Source: Syngnathus acus
Lineage: Eukaryota > Chordata > Actinopteri > Syngnathiformes > Syngnathidae
DNA: 64,000 bases
Assembly: GCF_901709675.1 (NCBI RefSeq)
Contig: NC_051088.1
Coordinates: 7,899,693-7,963,692, forward strand
Direction of reading: 5' to 3'
Below the pieces are notes generated by a model. That model worked only from the letters and a program-made list of their open reading frames with translations, was not told the DNA's origin and ran no database searches. Below, in pieces: positions 13,901 through 36,700 of the stretch; position 1 is the stretch's first letter; each line of letters begins with the position of its first letter. A program made the translations under genes and the position numbers.

Positions 13901-14806
13901 TCAGTGGTGGTGTAAGGATTTGTATGCAGTCTAGATTTATTTTTATTTTTTTCAAACTGGTAGACTAGGGCTTGGGTGCACCCCTAAAAACAAGGTATAA
14001 GGAATTTGGTACTTTCATCGGATGGGAGGCATGGGAACTGAAGTTGGTACTTAATTTGGTACAGACAGATTAGGGTCAGTACTACAGAGAATGAATTGAT
14101 GTCAAATTAAAAGTTTGTGGCCAAAATGTAGTGAGAGCTATGTACCGTATCGGCTGCATTCAAGTGAATAATTAGATTCCTTTTATTGGAGTGAAAATAT
14201 TGGATCGTGACACCCCTAACTATGCAATTTGTTTTTTTCTTTAAATAAGGTCATTTATAACTGACATATTGGCCACTAGTGAATGTGGGAAATATTTTAC
14301 CACGCCACTCCTTATTTCACCTCATCATTAGCGAGGCAGTGTATGTGGAGTGCCCACCCTAGGACCGGTCTCTATTCCCTGCTAATAGCAAATATATTTG
14401 TTAATGAATTATTTGACAAATAATGAGTTAACCTCGACAAGGCGAAGAACATTTAATAAAGCTGTGTTGGAATTGTGATTTGTCTTTTATGAATGTATGT
14501 ACTAACCTGCATTCTTTTGGTGCCCATTTTGAACCCACTGTGCATATATACGATGAGTTACACTTATTTGTGCAGCCGGGGCTTAAATTGAGGTTTCGAC
14601 TCTCGCCTTCTTTCCTCGCATTAGTTTAATCTGGCCCTGTCCTTCATCTTGATTCTTCTGCCTCGATCCTCTTTTGTATCGGAGACGGTCATTGCTCACC
14701 CCTTATGTCATCATAGAGAAGCCTCTTGTGAAACCCCAAATGTTCCGTCTGCACACCACTCATATGAAGAAATGCACCTGAAAAGAATACTGTAGTCCCT
14801 TTACTC

Positions 14807-14926
14807 TTTTTATGGCTGCTTGAAAGGTGTTATTCTTTATATGTACTAGTTAAGCAGGATTGTCAGTTTTTATGGATGTTTGAAAGGTGTTATTCTGTAT
14901 ATGTACTAGTTAAGCAGGATTGTAAC
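14807..14926. repeat. 60-bp tandem duplication
   Basis: Two adjacent copies, each starting TTTTTATGG and containing TATGTACTAGTTAAGCAGGA, differ at only a few positions. This is a local duplication in GNB1 intron 1. Confidence 0.85.
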
Positions 14927-17697
14927 ATTCAGTAGAGGTGTAACAAAAATTATTTGAGTTGGAAAATCGGTTTTGTTCAAAGGATGTTGGTGCATCGACA
15001 CGAATAGAGTGGTTCTATTTTAAAATAGGGTATCGAAGTATGTATCAAATAATTTTGTAATGGAGAGATATAACAGAGATAAATGACTAATTTACGACTG
15101 ACGAGGTCATTCATAGTGTAAAATGACGAGAAACTCATTGCAACATACCTTTGTAAACCTAACCGTACCACATTGAATCATAATCTTGCTGAATCAATTC
15201 CAATTTAAAATCAACATTCCTTGACTCGTGTTGCACCACGTGTCTTTTACTGGGGAGGCACACACCCATATTATCCAAAGGGGGGGGGGGGGTCATAATT
15301 AGGTTGCCGTAGTAGATTCAGCTTGATTTTTCTTTTCTGTGTGAAAAGGAGAGAGATGTACGTGGTCTGTTCTGTAGTTATGAGAAATGCCGATATGTGC
15401 CTGTGTGCATGGCACTTCCTCCCTACTCGTTACTATGCTGTGCACGAGATGTCGTTACTGATAGGGGTGGCTGGAAAATGTGAAGTCTGCTTTCCTCCAT
15501 CCCTCCCCTCTTTCTCTTCCCCTCCCCCTCTACCTCTAAAAATAGCAGGCAGAAAGAGAAGGCACTGAAGTCAATGCATTTTCTATTCGGCTGCTACAGT
15601 GTGGCCTCAACACCAGCAAAAGTCCTCAGTCACGCCTTAATTCTGATATCAGTTATTGACATTATTTGATCATTTTGAGACATGAAAACTGCCTGTCCCG
15701 TTCCGGACCTTGAGGTCCTTTATCTTTTTTTAAAATGTACACTATATGTATATTGTCCCGTTGAAGTGTGATGGGTTTCTGCTGCACACAATAAGTGGTA
15801 TAGAATAAATAAATGGCAAAAAGCTCAGAAACACTTCAGTAGGTTATTCACCCGTAACTGCAACAGTAGGTAGTGGTTTGATGTTCTTGTTCGGGCTGTC
15901 AAACACAATCGAATAGTTTTAAAAACAATTTTCGCAACTTGTGGTGAAACGATACACGGCAAAATATTGAACCGTTTGGTTCGCTCTGCGCGGTACAATA
16001 CGCCCTAATGGACCGCGGTACTTCCTTTACACGCATACATTTATGTGTATGTTACCGTGTATGTTTATGTGCCTGTTCAAGCAGTTGAGAAGCAATCCCT
16101 CGGTGAAGTTATGTCCAATCTCTGTTGTGCTTGGGCTGGCACTCATGCTCTTGTAACCGTAGAAGGGTCTGTGCGGCCATGGTTGCCAGGGCCGCATATC
16201 ATCGGTTGCTTTGGGCTTCTTGTTTAGAAAAATCACTTGTAAATATTTGTAGTCGTACGTTGTTTCACTTGGTTGTTCCCAAGGTACACCTGCTATTTTG
16301 ACCCTTTTCTGCTCCCAAATCCAGGAGAGACCCTTAAACCCATGTCTCTCATTCTCAAAGTTGCAACAACACATAGAGAAGTCTGTTTCCGAGACCGGTC
16401 GCTGTCATGGTTTCATAAAATGAAAATGCGAAACATGCATTCAAAATACAAACAGGAACTAACCTAAGTAAAAAGTTGTGAATAATTTGTGAAGAAATAA
16501 GAGTCTATGTTCTTGTGTGCGATGTCACACTACGGCACTCCAATTGAACAAATAGCGTATCACATTTCACCTATTGAATAATAGTCCACTGAACTCTTAT
16601 CTTTTCCATTTGTATCTTCAATTCAACTTCAACCTTTATCTCCTCAATATATAAGAGGAGAATTAGCCTGTGATTACATCTTTCAGCGGGAAGATTACCG
16701 TAGGTAGTTAAGGCGCCTTGCCGAGATGTAGACCCAACACTGACCAATCAGCTGACTGGTAGCTGGAGGCTTGTTCACTCAAGGAGGTGTTCCGTTAGAA
16801 CTTCTCAACGCTACCTGGAAAGCAGTACAGAGAAACTTTGAGGTAGGATAAGCTAATGTTTGTTTTTCGCCAAAGAATTTGACCGTTTGAGTGTTGGAGT
16901 TGACAAGGTCGTCTCAAAAATGGACATTTTGTCGCCTTTGATATATTGGTTCATCCTTGAGCTAGTTTTCAACTTGGATGAGCAAGGTGAATAAACAGTT
17001 TCTCCTGCATTCGTTGTGGTTGGGTCTACTGAAAGCTGTAGTATATCCCTGTCCCCACTGTTTGCATTCTACTTTTTAATATGACTTGTTTGTATGGAAA
17101 GTGAACGTGTTGATGCTAAGAGCCTCAACCCAAGGATTGGGGTCAACTGGATAGCCACTGCTGTTCAGATCATCAGCAGGTTTTGTCTTAAACGGATTTG
17201 GCTTGAGGAGCTGAATCAACTGTGTCCCAGGATTACAGGAATGACATTAGAGGATAGTTGAGAGTCTTGAGGCCAGAGCAGCAACATTTTCATCAGCTGC
17301 CTCTCACCAATCGGTGAGCACCGGTGTTTTTATCTGTAGTTCTGCAAAAGCCAAAGTAGTGTTGCAGTGGTGTAGCCTTCTGTTTTTCTAAATAGTTGGA
17401 ACCTTGCCTACTTTTGGTGACCTTTTGTTGGGTAATGTTAAGTCCTATGTTTTTGTTGTTTGTTGAAATAATTTCTTACTGTCGTAGTGTTAAGGGCTTT
17501 CAGCTATCTTGTGTTTTGCTGACTGGATTTGGGACACATCCTCTGATGAATTTGCACAAAGTTTGCACTTCCTATTCCAGTAGTGTTACTGCACAGCCAC
17601 ATTACAACTTTTAAAGTTACTAACTACTACTATCTTGTCACCTCCAGATCAGAAAGAATCTAGGCGGCGGAGCGAAGCACACCATTAGCAGAGGAAA

Positions 17698-27329
<9,632 letters not shown>

Positions 27330-30120
27330 AGTCTGAAGGTATGAAAAGATTCCAGGATGTTCACATTGTGGCTTTTTTCACATAAGTCAAAGAATGGCTC
27401 GGGGGGCTCGTGCCTTTCTGTAATCCGGCCCACTGACCATTTACATTCAAGAGTCCACAAATATGATAATAGTTTCATTCATGCAGCTGTTTTTTCCCCC
27501 TAAAATGTCTTCAGTGTTGCTGTTTTTAATCCATGTAGCATTTAAATAATTTATTAAAGGATTTCTTGTAAACAATAATATATTGGTAAAATAAGCATGA
27601 CATTTTCTAAATTAAATAGGTTGATTAATGATGATTCACTTAATTGTAATGATGTGATTAAAAATGAAAATGCATTAATTTAACAAAATAGGCTATTTTT
27701 TTTATTCCCACTTCCATCTATTACTGACCTGGCACATTTGATCAGGTTTATTGCATTCATTTGACCATTTTTTATAAAATGTGTTGGTTAAAATATTGTT
27801 TTATTTATCTAATAAAATAATTGGTTAACTAATTTCTTGTAAATAAAATGAAATAAAAACATTAAATAATTATAATTAGTCAAAACTAACTATAAAGGGT
27901 TCCTAAAATAAAACCGGTCATCTTCTATGTTGTAAAATGAGCTATGTGTGGGAGCTATGTTTTGTGCGGAGCAGAGGTGATTACTATGCAGTGATGCTGA
28001 AGGAATTGTGTTGCGGCTCACGTTTAGGAATCGCTGTCATTGATAATCTGGGGAATTTTGATGGCCTGTGTTTTCATGGTCTCCCACTAATTGTGGCTGC
28101 TTTAACTAGCAGCCGTCGCAAAGGACATTGTGGTCGTATCACTCTATTTGAGCATCAAGCCTTTTGTTGAGTAATTCTATCTGCAACTAACAGTGGTTTG
28201 TTCATTTGCAGATTATATCCGGACTCCAAAATTGCGTGGAAGACCATTCCAACATCACAATGTTTAATTGTATTGCATATCCAATCTTTTCAAAACATGA
28301 TACTGACTCAAAACACCCAAAAAACTAGTAAGGGCAAAAATCTCTCTCTCTTTCTCCTCCTCTTTAAAAGAGCACAATTGTCTGTCAATCATTCAGCTCT
28401 AACTGTGCAGGTCAAGGAATTTGGTTGTCTCTGAATGAACGAATGGAAAAGTTGTTCATTCCACTCATGACCACAGCTTGAGTGAAGATTATTACACGAC
28501 AGCGATTTACCGCTTCATAGCGTCTGGGCCATCTTTCAATTTTTGTTTTTTTCACCCCTTCATCTCTGTCGAAGTAGATCTTTAGCTTGTCTGTTGAGGA
28601 TCAAATGAGGATCAAATCTTTGTTTTTTTGCTAATCTTTACATGTTTGATAGAATGTTTTAATTTGAAGATATCCTTGGGAATTCAGCTTTATCCCACAG
28701 GAGAACAAAGTGAGAGAATTTTGTTTCAACAGGGAGTCCTCAAGCCACTTCTGGCCCTGCTGTATATTTAGACCCATGAAATCTTTCTTTCCCCCTCAGT
28801 GTAGTCCGCAAATCTTTGTTTGCACAAAAATGTAAACTTTGCATATATAGAAATATTGTCAAAAGAAAAAAAAAATTAACTAACCAAGCACATGCTGTTA
28901 TAAATGAATGCTCATTTTTCAAATGCAAAAACCACAAAAAAGAAACAAAACCATTTAACAATTCTTGAAACTCTTTTTTTTTTTTCTTTTTTTTTTTTTT
29001 GGTCTCGCGTCAGTCTAGACTAATGAAATGAACATTAACCTATTTGATCATAATCCAGCCAACCCTTTCTATATTTTATTTTATTTTGTTTCCCCTCCTG
29101 TAGTTTTGTGTTGCTGTGGTTGGGACCAGGGAATGTGGTCGGGTAGGGAGTTGCTCCATTTTAGCCAAACTGCGTTTCAGAACTTTCTCGAACAGGTGCC
29201 CATTCTTTGCTTGGAAATGCAGTTACTACTCTGTGAATGACATGTTGTATAAATCAATGTTTGAAAATAATATTGAAACTTTTTAAGTTAAAAACTAAAA
29301 AAAAAAAGATTTTGGTTGTCTGCAATGGGTGGGTTATCTCTTAGAATCGCATGCTGTAGAATTGCTTAAAGGTGCATAATATGGAATTAAGTCCTTTGAT
29401 GTTTTCTTTAAGAAAAGAACCTGTTGAATATAGAAATACAGTGGTATTTATTTTTCTTTCCCCCCAGTTTTGACTTTCTTTGTTTTTGCTACTCCGTGCA
29501 TACCATAATACAACTAAAATGTCAAAGCTATGCACACGAGAAGCAAACTCAGCATTATTAAAGGTTGCTTAGTCCATACTTGGGAGGGATTACACAAATT
29601 ATTTAGAACCAAATGTAAATTGTACACACTTGCATAAATACATTTAATCACCTAAACATACCAATAGGGCAAATTTTCATTCCTTCTGTAGCAAACAAAA
29701 TTCATAAAGGTTTTTTTCTGTTCTTTAATAATAATTTAAAAAAAACTTGCAGCATCTGGATGACAGACTTTTTTGTTCACTTGTAAATTTAAGACGCTCT
29801 TCCTTTTAGCAGTAGTGCCATTGTTTTTTTCGCTGCAACAGTCTGTACAAAAAGATGTGCTGTGATTGTGTTTTAGGCCTGGAGTTGGCAAAAAAATTAA
29901 AACTGAATTTAAAAAAAGGCAACATTAAATACCTTTGCTTTTCTCTCATTCTCAATCAAATAACCATAGAGCTCTGCACCCCTTCTATTCCCTTTTCACC
30001 ATTTGTATTTCATTTTCAAGTCAGTCAGTGTACAACCGAAAGCTGGATGCAAGATAGAAACTATATTAAAATGTACTGTTATTTAAAGATGTAATAAAAA
30101 GCAGTTTGAGATGACATACT
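27330..30120 (+). other. gnb1: GNB1 3' UTR with a probable UTR intron
   Basis: Nine bases after the stop there is a donor (CTGAAG before GTATGA, exon end 27338). A good acceptor, TTCATTTGCAG, ends at 28211. From memory, mammalian GNB1 also ends with a non-coding last exon, so a 3'-UTR intron 27339-28211 is likely. The final exon would run from 28212 to the poly(A) site after AATAAA at 30093. The stop-to-junction distance is far below 50 nt, so nonsense-mediated decay is not expected. No coding exon was seen in this stretch. Confidence 0.55.
30093..30098 (+). terminator. gnb1: Candidate GNB1 polyadenylation signal
   Basis: AATAAA in GATGTAATAAAAAGCAG, followed by a GT-rich stretch (CATACTGTGTTGAGTGTG). 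An alternative hexamer, ATAAATAAA, lies near 30206. Confidence 0.5.
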
Positions 30121-30725
30121 GTGTTGAGTGTGATTCACTTAGAGTGGTTCCCACTGAAGCTAGAATGTTACGGGCAGGTTGGTTTTCCTTGTAATTATGT
30201 TCACGATAAATAAACAATTTCTTATTCACTGTTCTAGCCCTCTGGCTTGCGTCCTTATTTTTCCATTACTTGGTGATTTGTATCATCTGACCATGTTGAC
30301 CGTGCATTGTCTTCAGATGTGTAACTGTGACACTTGATTGATTTTTGCTGCTCGGTTTCAAATATTTTTGTTCAAGTTCGAGAGTATAAATCACCTTTTC
30401 TACCTGCCTCATAACCCTGTTGAACCTGCTGACTTTGGATCTCGGTCGCCATCTGATGGATAGAGTGTGAAATGACTTGACCTGCGGCCGATTGAACCCA
30501 GTGCAAGTCCATGCACCAGTCACATGAACTCCTTGCTCAAGTTTAACGAGATCACGTCCCAAAAATGCCTGTTCAGTTTAGTAATGTTGGAGTTAATGAA
30601 CAGTGACAAGTTTCCAATGTTTACAACAAAGCTCACATATTTAGGCTGAATTATAAAGATTGTGTGAATTATACAATTTACAATAAGGTGATTTACCTTT
30701 ACCACATTTGGAGTTCATTTGAATT
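30120..30725. other. Short GNB1-NADK intergenic gap
   Basis: About 600 bases separate the GNB1 poly(A) signal from the NADK promoter. No gene, RNA or repeat that I can name is visible. The minus-strand frames at 30266-30705 lack any supporting pattern. Confidence 0.6.
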
Positions 30726-30913
30726 ACCGACTGCGTCACGAATGTACGCTACCCGATTGGTCGGTGCCTACCCGGAAGTGGTGATTGTTGATAGTTGAAG
30801 TTAAGAGGGTGAATTGGTAATGACCATTGAGCGAGGGTCAAACTCTACGACGGTGAATTAAGATCCGCATTTGTGTCGCCGACTGGAACATCGTGAGGAC
30901 AAGCTAAATTCAG
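30726..30913 (+). promoter_or_regulatory. nadk: NADK promoter and non-coding first exon
   Basis: Compact housekeeping-type promoter words are clustered: CRE-like TGCGTCAC (30732), an inverted CCAAT box GATTGG (30755) and an ETS site CCCGGAAGTG (30771-30780). The following exon ends AAATTCAG at 30913 before GTAATA. The next acceptor is just upstream of the NADK start codon. Transcription probably starts shortly after the ETS site; this is inferred. Confidence 0.6.
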
Positions 30914-31498
30914 GTAATAGAATGCAAGCTGTTAGGTTTTGCACTGTATGTCAACGGTATTTTGCAAAGTAGCTTCGTGGTAGCATTGTTAGCACTACGG
31001 CAGTTGGATCCGTCATCATTCAGTCACTTGTTGCTCATCGCTCAAATCTGAGTAGGTCTCATGATCAACATTAAGGCTTCACCCCCAAATTGCTTATTTA
31101 TTCAAGCAATTAAATGTTTGAGCAGTGTCAAAGTATTTTAAGCAATATAACTAGCGTACGTCACAACAGAGCTGCCTAAGCCGCATTTACATAATGAAGT
31201 AGATCTGAAGATATATGTAACTTTGTTCATCCAGTTGTTCATCCTGCGACAGCGACATAATATAGTCCCTTCGTGTGGAACGACGTATTTTTTAAGCGTA
31301 TGGCCATTTTTTTTCTTATTTTTGTTAAGCGCAAATCGCTAACCCAGCCAATGAAGTACCACAAAGCTGAACATATATTGCACCCTATGATAGCTCATTT
31401 TTGGTTGAGGTTTTGCAAATTATTGCGGTTTATTAGCGCTTTGGGGTACGTAATTGATGCTTCGATGAAAAGTTGACTCCATCTTTAAGTGTTAGACT

Positions 31499-33552
31499 AT
31501 GAATGATGAATGTATCCCGTTGGATTTTGAGATGGACGGTGGAGATGAGGTGCGAGTGAAAGCGGCTCCTTACTGCTGGTCTGCGCGTGATGGAGGGAAT
31601 ATTACTGGGCGCCTGGCCCGGCGCAGCAAGAAGACCCGCAGCCTGAGCACTTCCTCAGCCACCAGCTCGTCTGAGTACAAGTAAGTCCCATTTCAAATGC
31701 CTTTACCATCACTCTAATTATTGGTGTGTTTTTAATACGGCGGAGAGTATGAGGGGGCGTGGTCAGGTTGAGGTTACAAACTGATGGCCGAGCATTGTCC
31801 CTCAGCATTTCCTGGTAAAGTGCAGAATTCATGGTTCCATCAATCGCAGCAAGTTGTTCAAGTCCCGAATAAGTCTAGCAGCCCCAGTAAATCACACTAC
31901 CACCATGTTTAACAGTTGGTACGGATGTTCTGTTTCCAAAGTTTACAGCAGATCTAACGAGAAGCACACCCTCCAAAACCTTTTCTGTTTGTCTTTTGCG
32001 GGGAGGGGGATCAGAAGTCTGCACTTTTGGTCAGCAGTGTTTTTTACATTGGAACGCTAATCATGAACACTGATCTTTTCTGAGGCAAGAGAGGCCAGCA
32101 GTTCCTGTCTAGGGTCCCTTGTGACCTTGATGAATTGTCGCTGGTCGGGTCATTTTGTAGCAGGCCACTTCTGGGAAAGTTCAGCACGGTTCAATGTTTT
32201 TGTCCATTCATGTTTAATAGTTCTCACCTTTGTAAGCATTATAGGATATTTTGGCCAAATTTATTTCGTTGGATGATTCTATTTCAGTGGTTTCTTGATG
32301 GAACAGATATCAGGGTAATTAGGCTTGGGTGTGGTCAGTGACAAAAATAACAGCAGACTTTTATTTCATTAATATTCATTAAGAGGCAGGGCAAGTATTT
32401 TTTTCACACAGCAACTGGTCGTGCTGAATGTTTTGGGGTTTTCTTTAAACATTTAAAACCCTTGAGTTATCTTTGCCTGACATTTTCTAGAAGAAATCCT
32501 CATCAATAAAGTGTTTACTTGAGTTACCTTTGCGTGATATTTTCTAGAATAAATTCTCACCAATAAAGTGGGTAAAGTATGTAAAAAAAGGAAGAATTTA
32601 AAAATAAGGCAAGTGTACTATTTCATCGCCCTGGAGGGTGGCATCATGAGGAAAGAACATTATGTAGAAATATTGAAGCAACATCTCAAGACATTAGTCA
32701 GGAAGTTGAAACCTGACCGCATATGGGTCTTCCAAACTAAGACCTGAGGCATGCTGCCTACCTGGTTAGAAAGAATAACAAAGGCAACATTTTAGAGAGG
32801 CTATAAGGCAGCCTACAAACTTGGCTCAGTTACATCATTTCTGGGAGGGGGACGGACCCAAATTCCTGCCAACTTCCTAAGGGCTATGGTACCAAATACT
32901 AATTAAATGTATTTAAATTTCTAACTTTAAAGAGAGCCATGAAAAATGTGATTCTGTTATTATTCCAGCATGTAGAAAATCAAAATAATGTTGGTAATCT
33001 TATTGCATCTACAACAGGGATTTTAATCTGTCTGATTTCATATCAGACATTGAGGGGGGGAGCATGTGTTTTAAGTGTATGTAAATTTCTGCTTTCAAGA
33101 CTGCCGTCCTCAGGTGAGATATTTAATGATGACGGAAGGGAGTGGTACAGATACACAATCAGAGCAGCAGCTTCACTGTCAGACCCTTTTTTGTCTTTCA
33201 TTTGTGGTATTTTCAAAAACACAAGTGACTGAGCTCAATTGCATCACATTGCATAAATTCCCATGTAGTCATCGACATTTGTTCACCATCAATGTTGCAA
33301 AATCTATCCGGGTGTGCTTTAGCAACTGCAATGGGATTTTTCTGTGTAGGAAGTAAAATTGAAAGACATTGTTTTCCAATGTTGTCAACGTCCAGCTGAA
33401 TTGTTCCATCTTTTACTGTATACTCGAATAACTTAATGTTGACATTCATTTTGTCAATATCCACCCCTTCTCAGTGACACTCATCTGTGGCATATGACAT
33501 TATCGTGTTTTAGAAGCGTGTAGGTGTGTGTGTGTGTGTATATATATGTGTA

Positions 33553-33605
<53 letters not shown>

Positions 33606-33678
33606 GTGTGAAAGAGTGTGTGTGAGATTAAAAAGAGTGTTTTGTTTTGGCCCAGAAACAAGTTTAGACCATGGACGG

Positions 33679-33714
<36 letters not shown>

Positions 33715-36700
33715 ATATATGTGTGTGTGTGTGTGTGTGTATATATGTATGTGTGTATATATGTATTGCTGCTTCGATGTATGTATGTATGTATGTATGT
33801 ATGTATGTATGTATGTATGTGTGTGTATGTATATATCCTCATTCAACTCTTATTCTTCCCACCTTGTCAAAAATGTTGTAAAACAAAATATTTTGTAGAC
33901 TATGCATTAAGCAAAAGTGAAATCTTTTGCTTCCTTTCAACCTTTTGGTTAAATATATTTTCGGTCATAAGATCTCAAAAAGAGTAGTGGCAAACTTAAT
34001 TAACTCAAGCTGATTGAGCCAGTTTCCTCTTGGCTGAGTAATGTTATGCTAAGGAAATCCACTAGATATCACTGTATCTCAACTCAATTTATATATATAG
34101 CGCTTTTGTAGTTGCATGCTTCTTCAGCCCCCCATTGTGAAAGAACAAATAGGATTGTCTTTTGTGATGCAGCATTCACTTTGTCATTTTCATGTTTTTT
34201 TAATGCTTCTTTGACCTTCCATAAAAGACAGATAGCTTGTGCTTTCTTCCTGTAAAATACCGCAGGTCCAATCAAGTCTTTATATTTGATTCTTTCAAGA
34301 TAATCGTATTGTCTGATGCTCTTTGTTTTCCCTTCAGGAGGACCCAGTCTCTACATGGACCAAGCCCTGTGACTACATTTGGCCCAAAGGCATGCATGCT
34401 ACAGAATCCACACACAGTAATGTAAGTACAGCAGGGCATTATTCTAACATTTGAATTTAGCTGTCCTATCCTAACTATGAACCCTGTGACAACAGCAGAC
34501 ATAAGGCATGGCTGGTTGAGTTCAATCTCAGGGTTGATTGAATAATTGAGTATTTTTTTTAATTTACCTTCTACCGTTTGTGAATGTGGAAATGGTTGCG
34601 CCTGTTGCAGAGAAATTACAATATGCTGAAAATCCTTCTATGTCTTCCATGTAAATATTTGTTAATGCTACTGCTCAATTACGACAATACAAACTGTTTG
34701 TGTGGCAATTTTGGCTGTGACCGGTTCAAATTACAGCTTTAGTCTAGTTCTTTTTCTGGTCCAAGATTATGGCTATTTTCAGAAAAAAATGTTTTATTCT
34801 CAGAAGCTTACAAGAATAGATTTGTAGTATCCAACAATTCTTTTATAATAAATAATGTATGTAAAATTAGGTATTTTTAAATTATTTTTCAGTACAATGT
34901 TTTAAAATCGTTTTCATACTCAGTATTGCACCAGTCAAGCTCATGAAGCATTGTTCACTTCGCCAAACTGGAAATGATAAACCCTTGTTGACTCTCTACG
35001 GAAGGGGTGCGGTTGTGATACTGGCAATATTGTATGTCACCTCTTTATTATTTTCTGACCATCACTTTGTGCTCCAGCATTCATCTTGATTGCTTTCACC
35101 TCCTTCCCACACTCCTTGTTGACCCTACGAAAGGGCTGCGGTTGAGATTCTGGCAATTCTGCAGGTCACCTCTATTATTTTTTGACCATCACTTTGTGCT
35201 CCAGCAGTCATCTTGGTTCCTTTGATTTCCTGCCCACACCCTGAAGTGAATTTCAATAATGTGGCCATCATCAGTGGAATGAAATCTTTTGACTGCTTTG
35301 TTTCTTTTATCATTGTCTCTGCTTTATATGGAAGATAATGCCAAGTTCCACAGCGGTTGTGAGCATGACCTCACCTGTTTTCATACAAACCATTTGCAGG
35401 TGTATCGTCCTTTCTCCAGTACAATAGGCTCGCAAATATAACCCCCCCAAATCACCCTTCAAAATTTGTTTTTTTTGTCTCTACTCGTGTATATGCAATA
35501 TAATGCTCCTCCAGTTAGCTGGTACCCATGCCCAAAAATTTAACGATTATCTTCTCATTACTTCGGCACTCATTTGCAAGATAACAGGTAGTCAGTGATT
35601 GATGCAACATGTTGATTCAGCCTTTCGCTTTTCCCCCCCTAGCTCTATGTATACGCCCATCTTGATTTTTTTTCATGATTTCTTTTAGGGGGGGACATTT
35701 ATACTCTAGAAATTACGGTATTCAGAAATCCTATGTGACGGAATCAGTTTTAAAAAGATCTCCCACTTTGATTTTATTATTTTGAAACTTGATGTTGCAC
35801 AATCTCGTGATGTAGAAAATGGTCCTCATTGTAACATTGCTCACAGCCAACGCCATCAGCAGGTCATGTAGCTGCAAGTTTGTGGTTTTGGAAATATTTA
35901 GTAATACCTCTTGTCTGTTCTTTGAAAAGTTTAAAGCCTTCAGCGGCAAATATAATTTACAACATGCGCAGACTTCTCAGTTATGGTCTGCTTCCACTAT
36001 TGCGTTTCTACCGCACAAAAGCACGCACATGCCTTGACTGATGATTTCACCTGACCTACTTTGATGACAGCACGAAGCACATAACATTTGTTGTTTTTGT
36101 GGAGTGGTGACAAGCCATTTCCAACTCCATTTCATACCATGAATATCAAACATTTGTATAACATGAAAGGTACATTTAAATGTTACAAACAATGGTAAAG
36201 TGCAAAGTGGGCAAGTGCAATAATAAACTCCAAAAATACGTCATAAGGTCATTTCGTGTGATTTACTTCCTCCGGCCGGGAGGTGGTCTTAAACCTTTCC
36301 ATCTTTAACTAGAGCATAAAGTAGAACCTATTGTCTCTTTGTTTCATTTGTTTTGAAACGCTCTTGCACACATTAGACCTGTCGGGAACTGTTCTTCCTG
36401 TTTGAAAGCGGCGTAGCATTACAGTGAATGAAGCGCTTCTGGGCAAAACCAGTCTTCAACTGAGCTCTGTTAAACACACCTGTTGAAAAAGAAATGAATG
36501 TAGGCAAGCCCTGCCCTGGAATGGGCGTGGCCAGCAGAGAGCTGAGTGGGCATGGCTGAGAGGAAGCTTAAAACAAGTGAGAAGTTTGATTCAGCAAGAG
36601 AATGCACTCGAAGGGTTTAGTGTTAAGTCCTCTCTGGGACAAATATAGCACTTGTGAGTCTAGCTCGTAAGGTTGTTTGCTGCGCCCTGCCCCCCGACAC

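Larger units (their letters stand above)
6869..17647 (+). other. gnb1: GNB1 intron 1 (10.8 kb)
   Basis: The intron runs from GTAAGG to CACCTCCAG. It holds a CpG-rich part to about 8580 with a YY1-like CAAGATGGCG near 8489, a poly-T run near 7731-7752, a hAT-like fragment (10748-10930), a 24-bp direct repeat pair (11885-11935), a 60-bp tandem duplication (14807-14926) and a G run near 15281. No coding exon was recognised. The open frames at 7200-7506 overlap on both strands and look like chance. Confidence 0.6.

Noticed and set aside
13925-14225. Possible hAT element with GCACCCCTAA / GACACCCCTAAC words
   Set aside because: The two words are in the same orientation rather than inverted and no target duplication is visible.
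33524-33987. Open frames of 60-153 codons rich in Cys/Val/Tyr on both strands
   Set aside because: They are direct translations of TG, TA and TATG microsatellites and have no other content.
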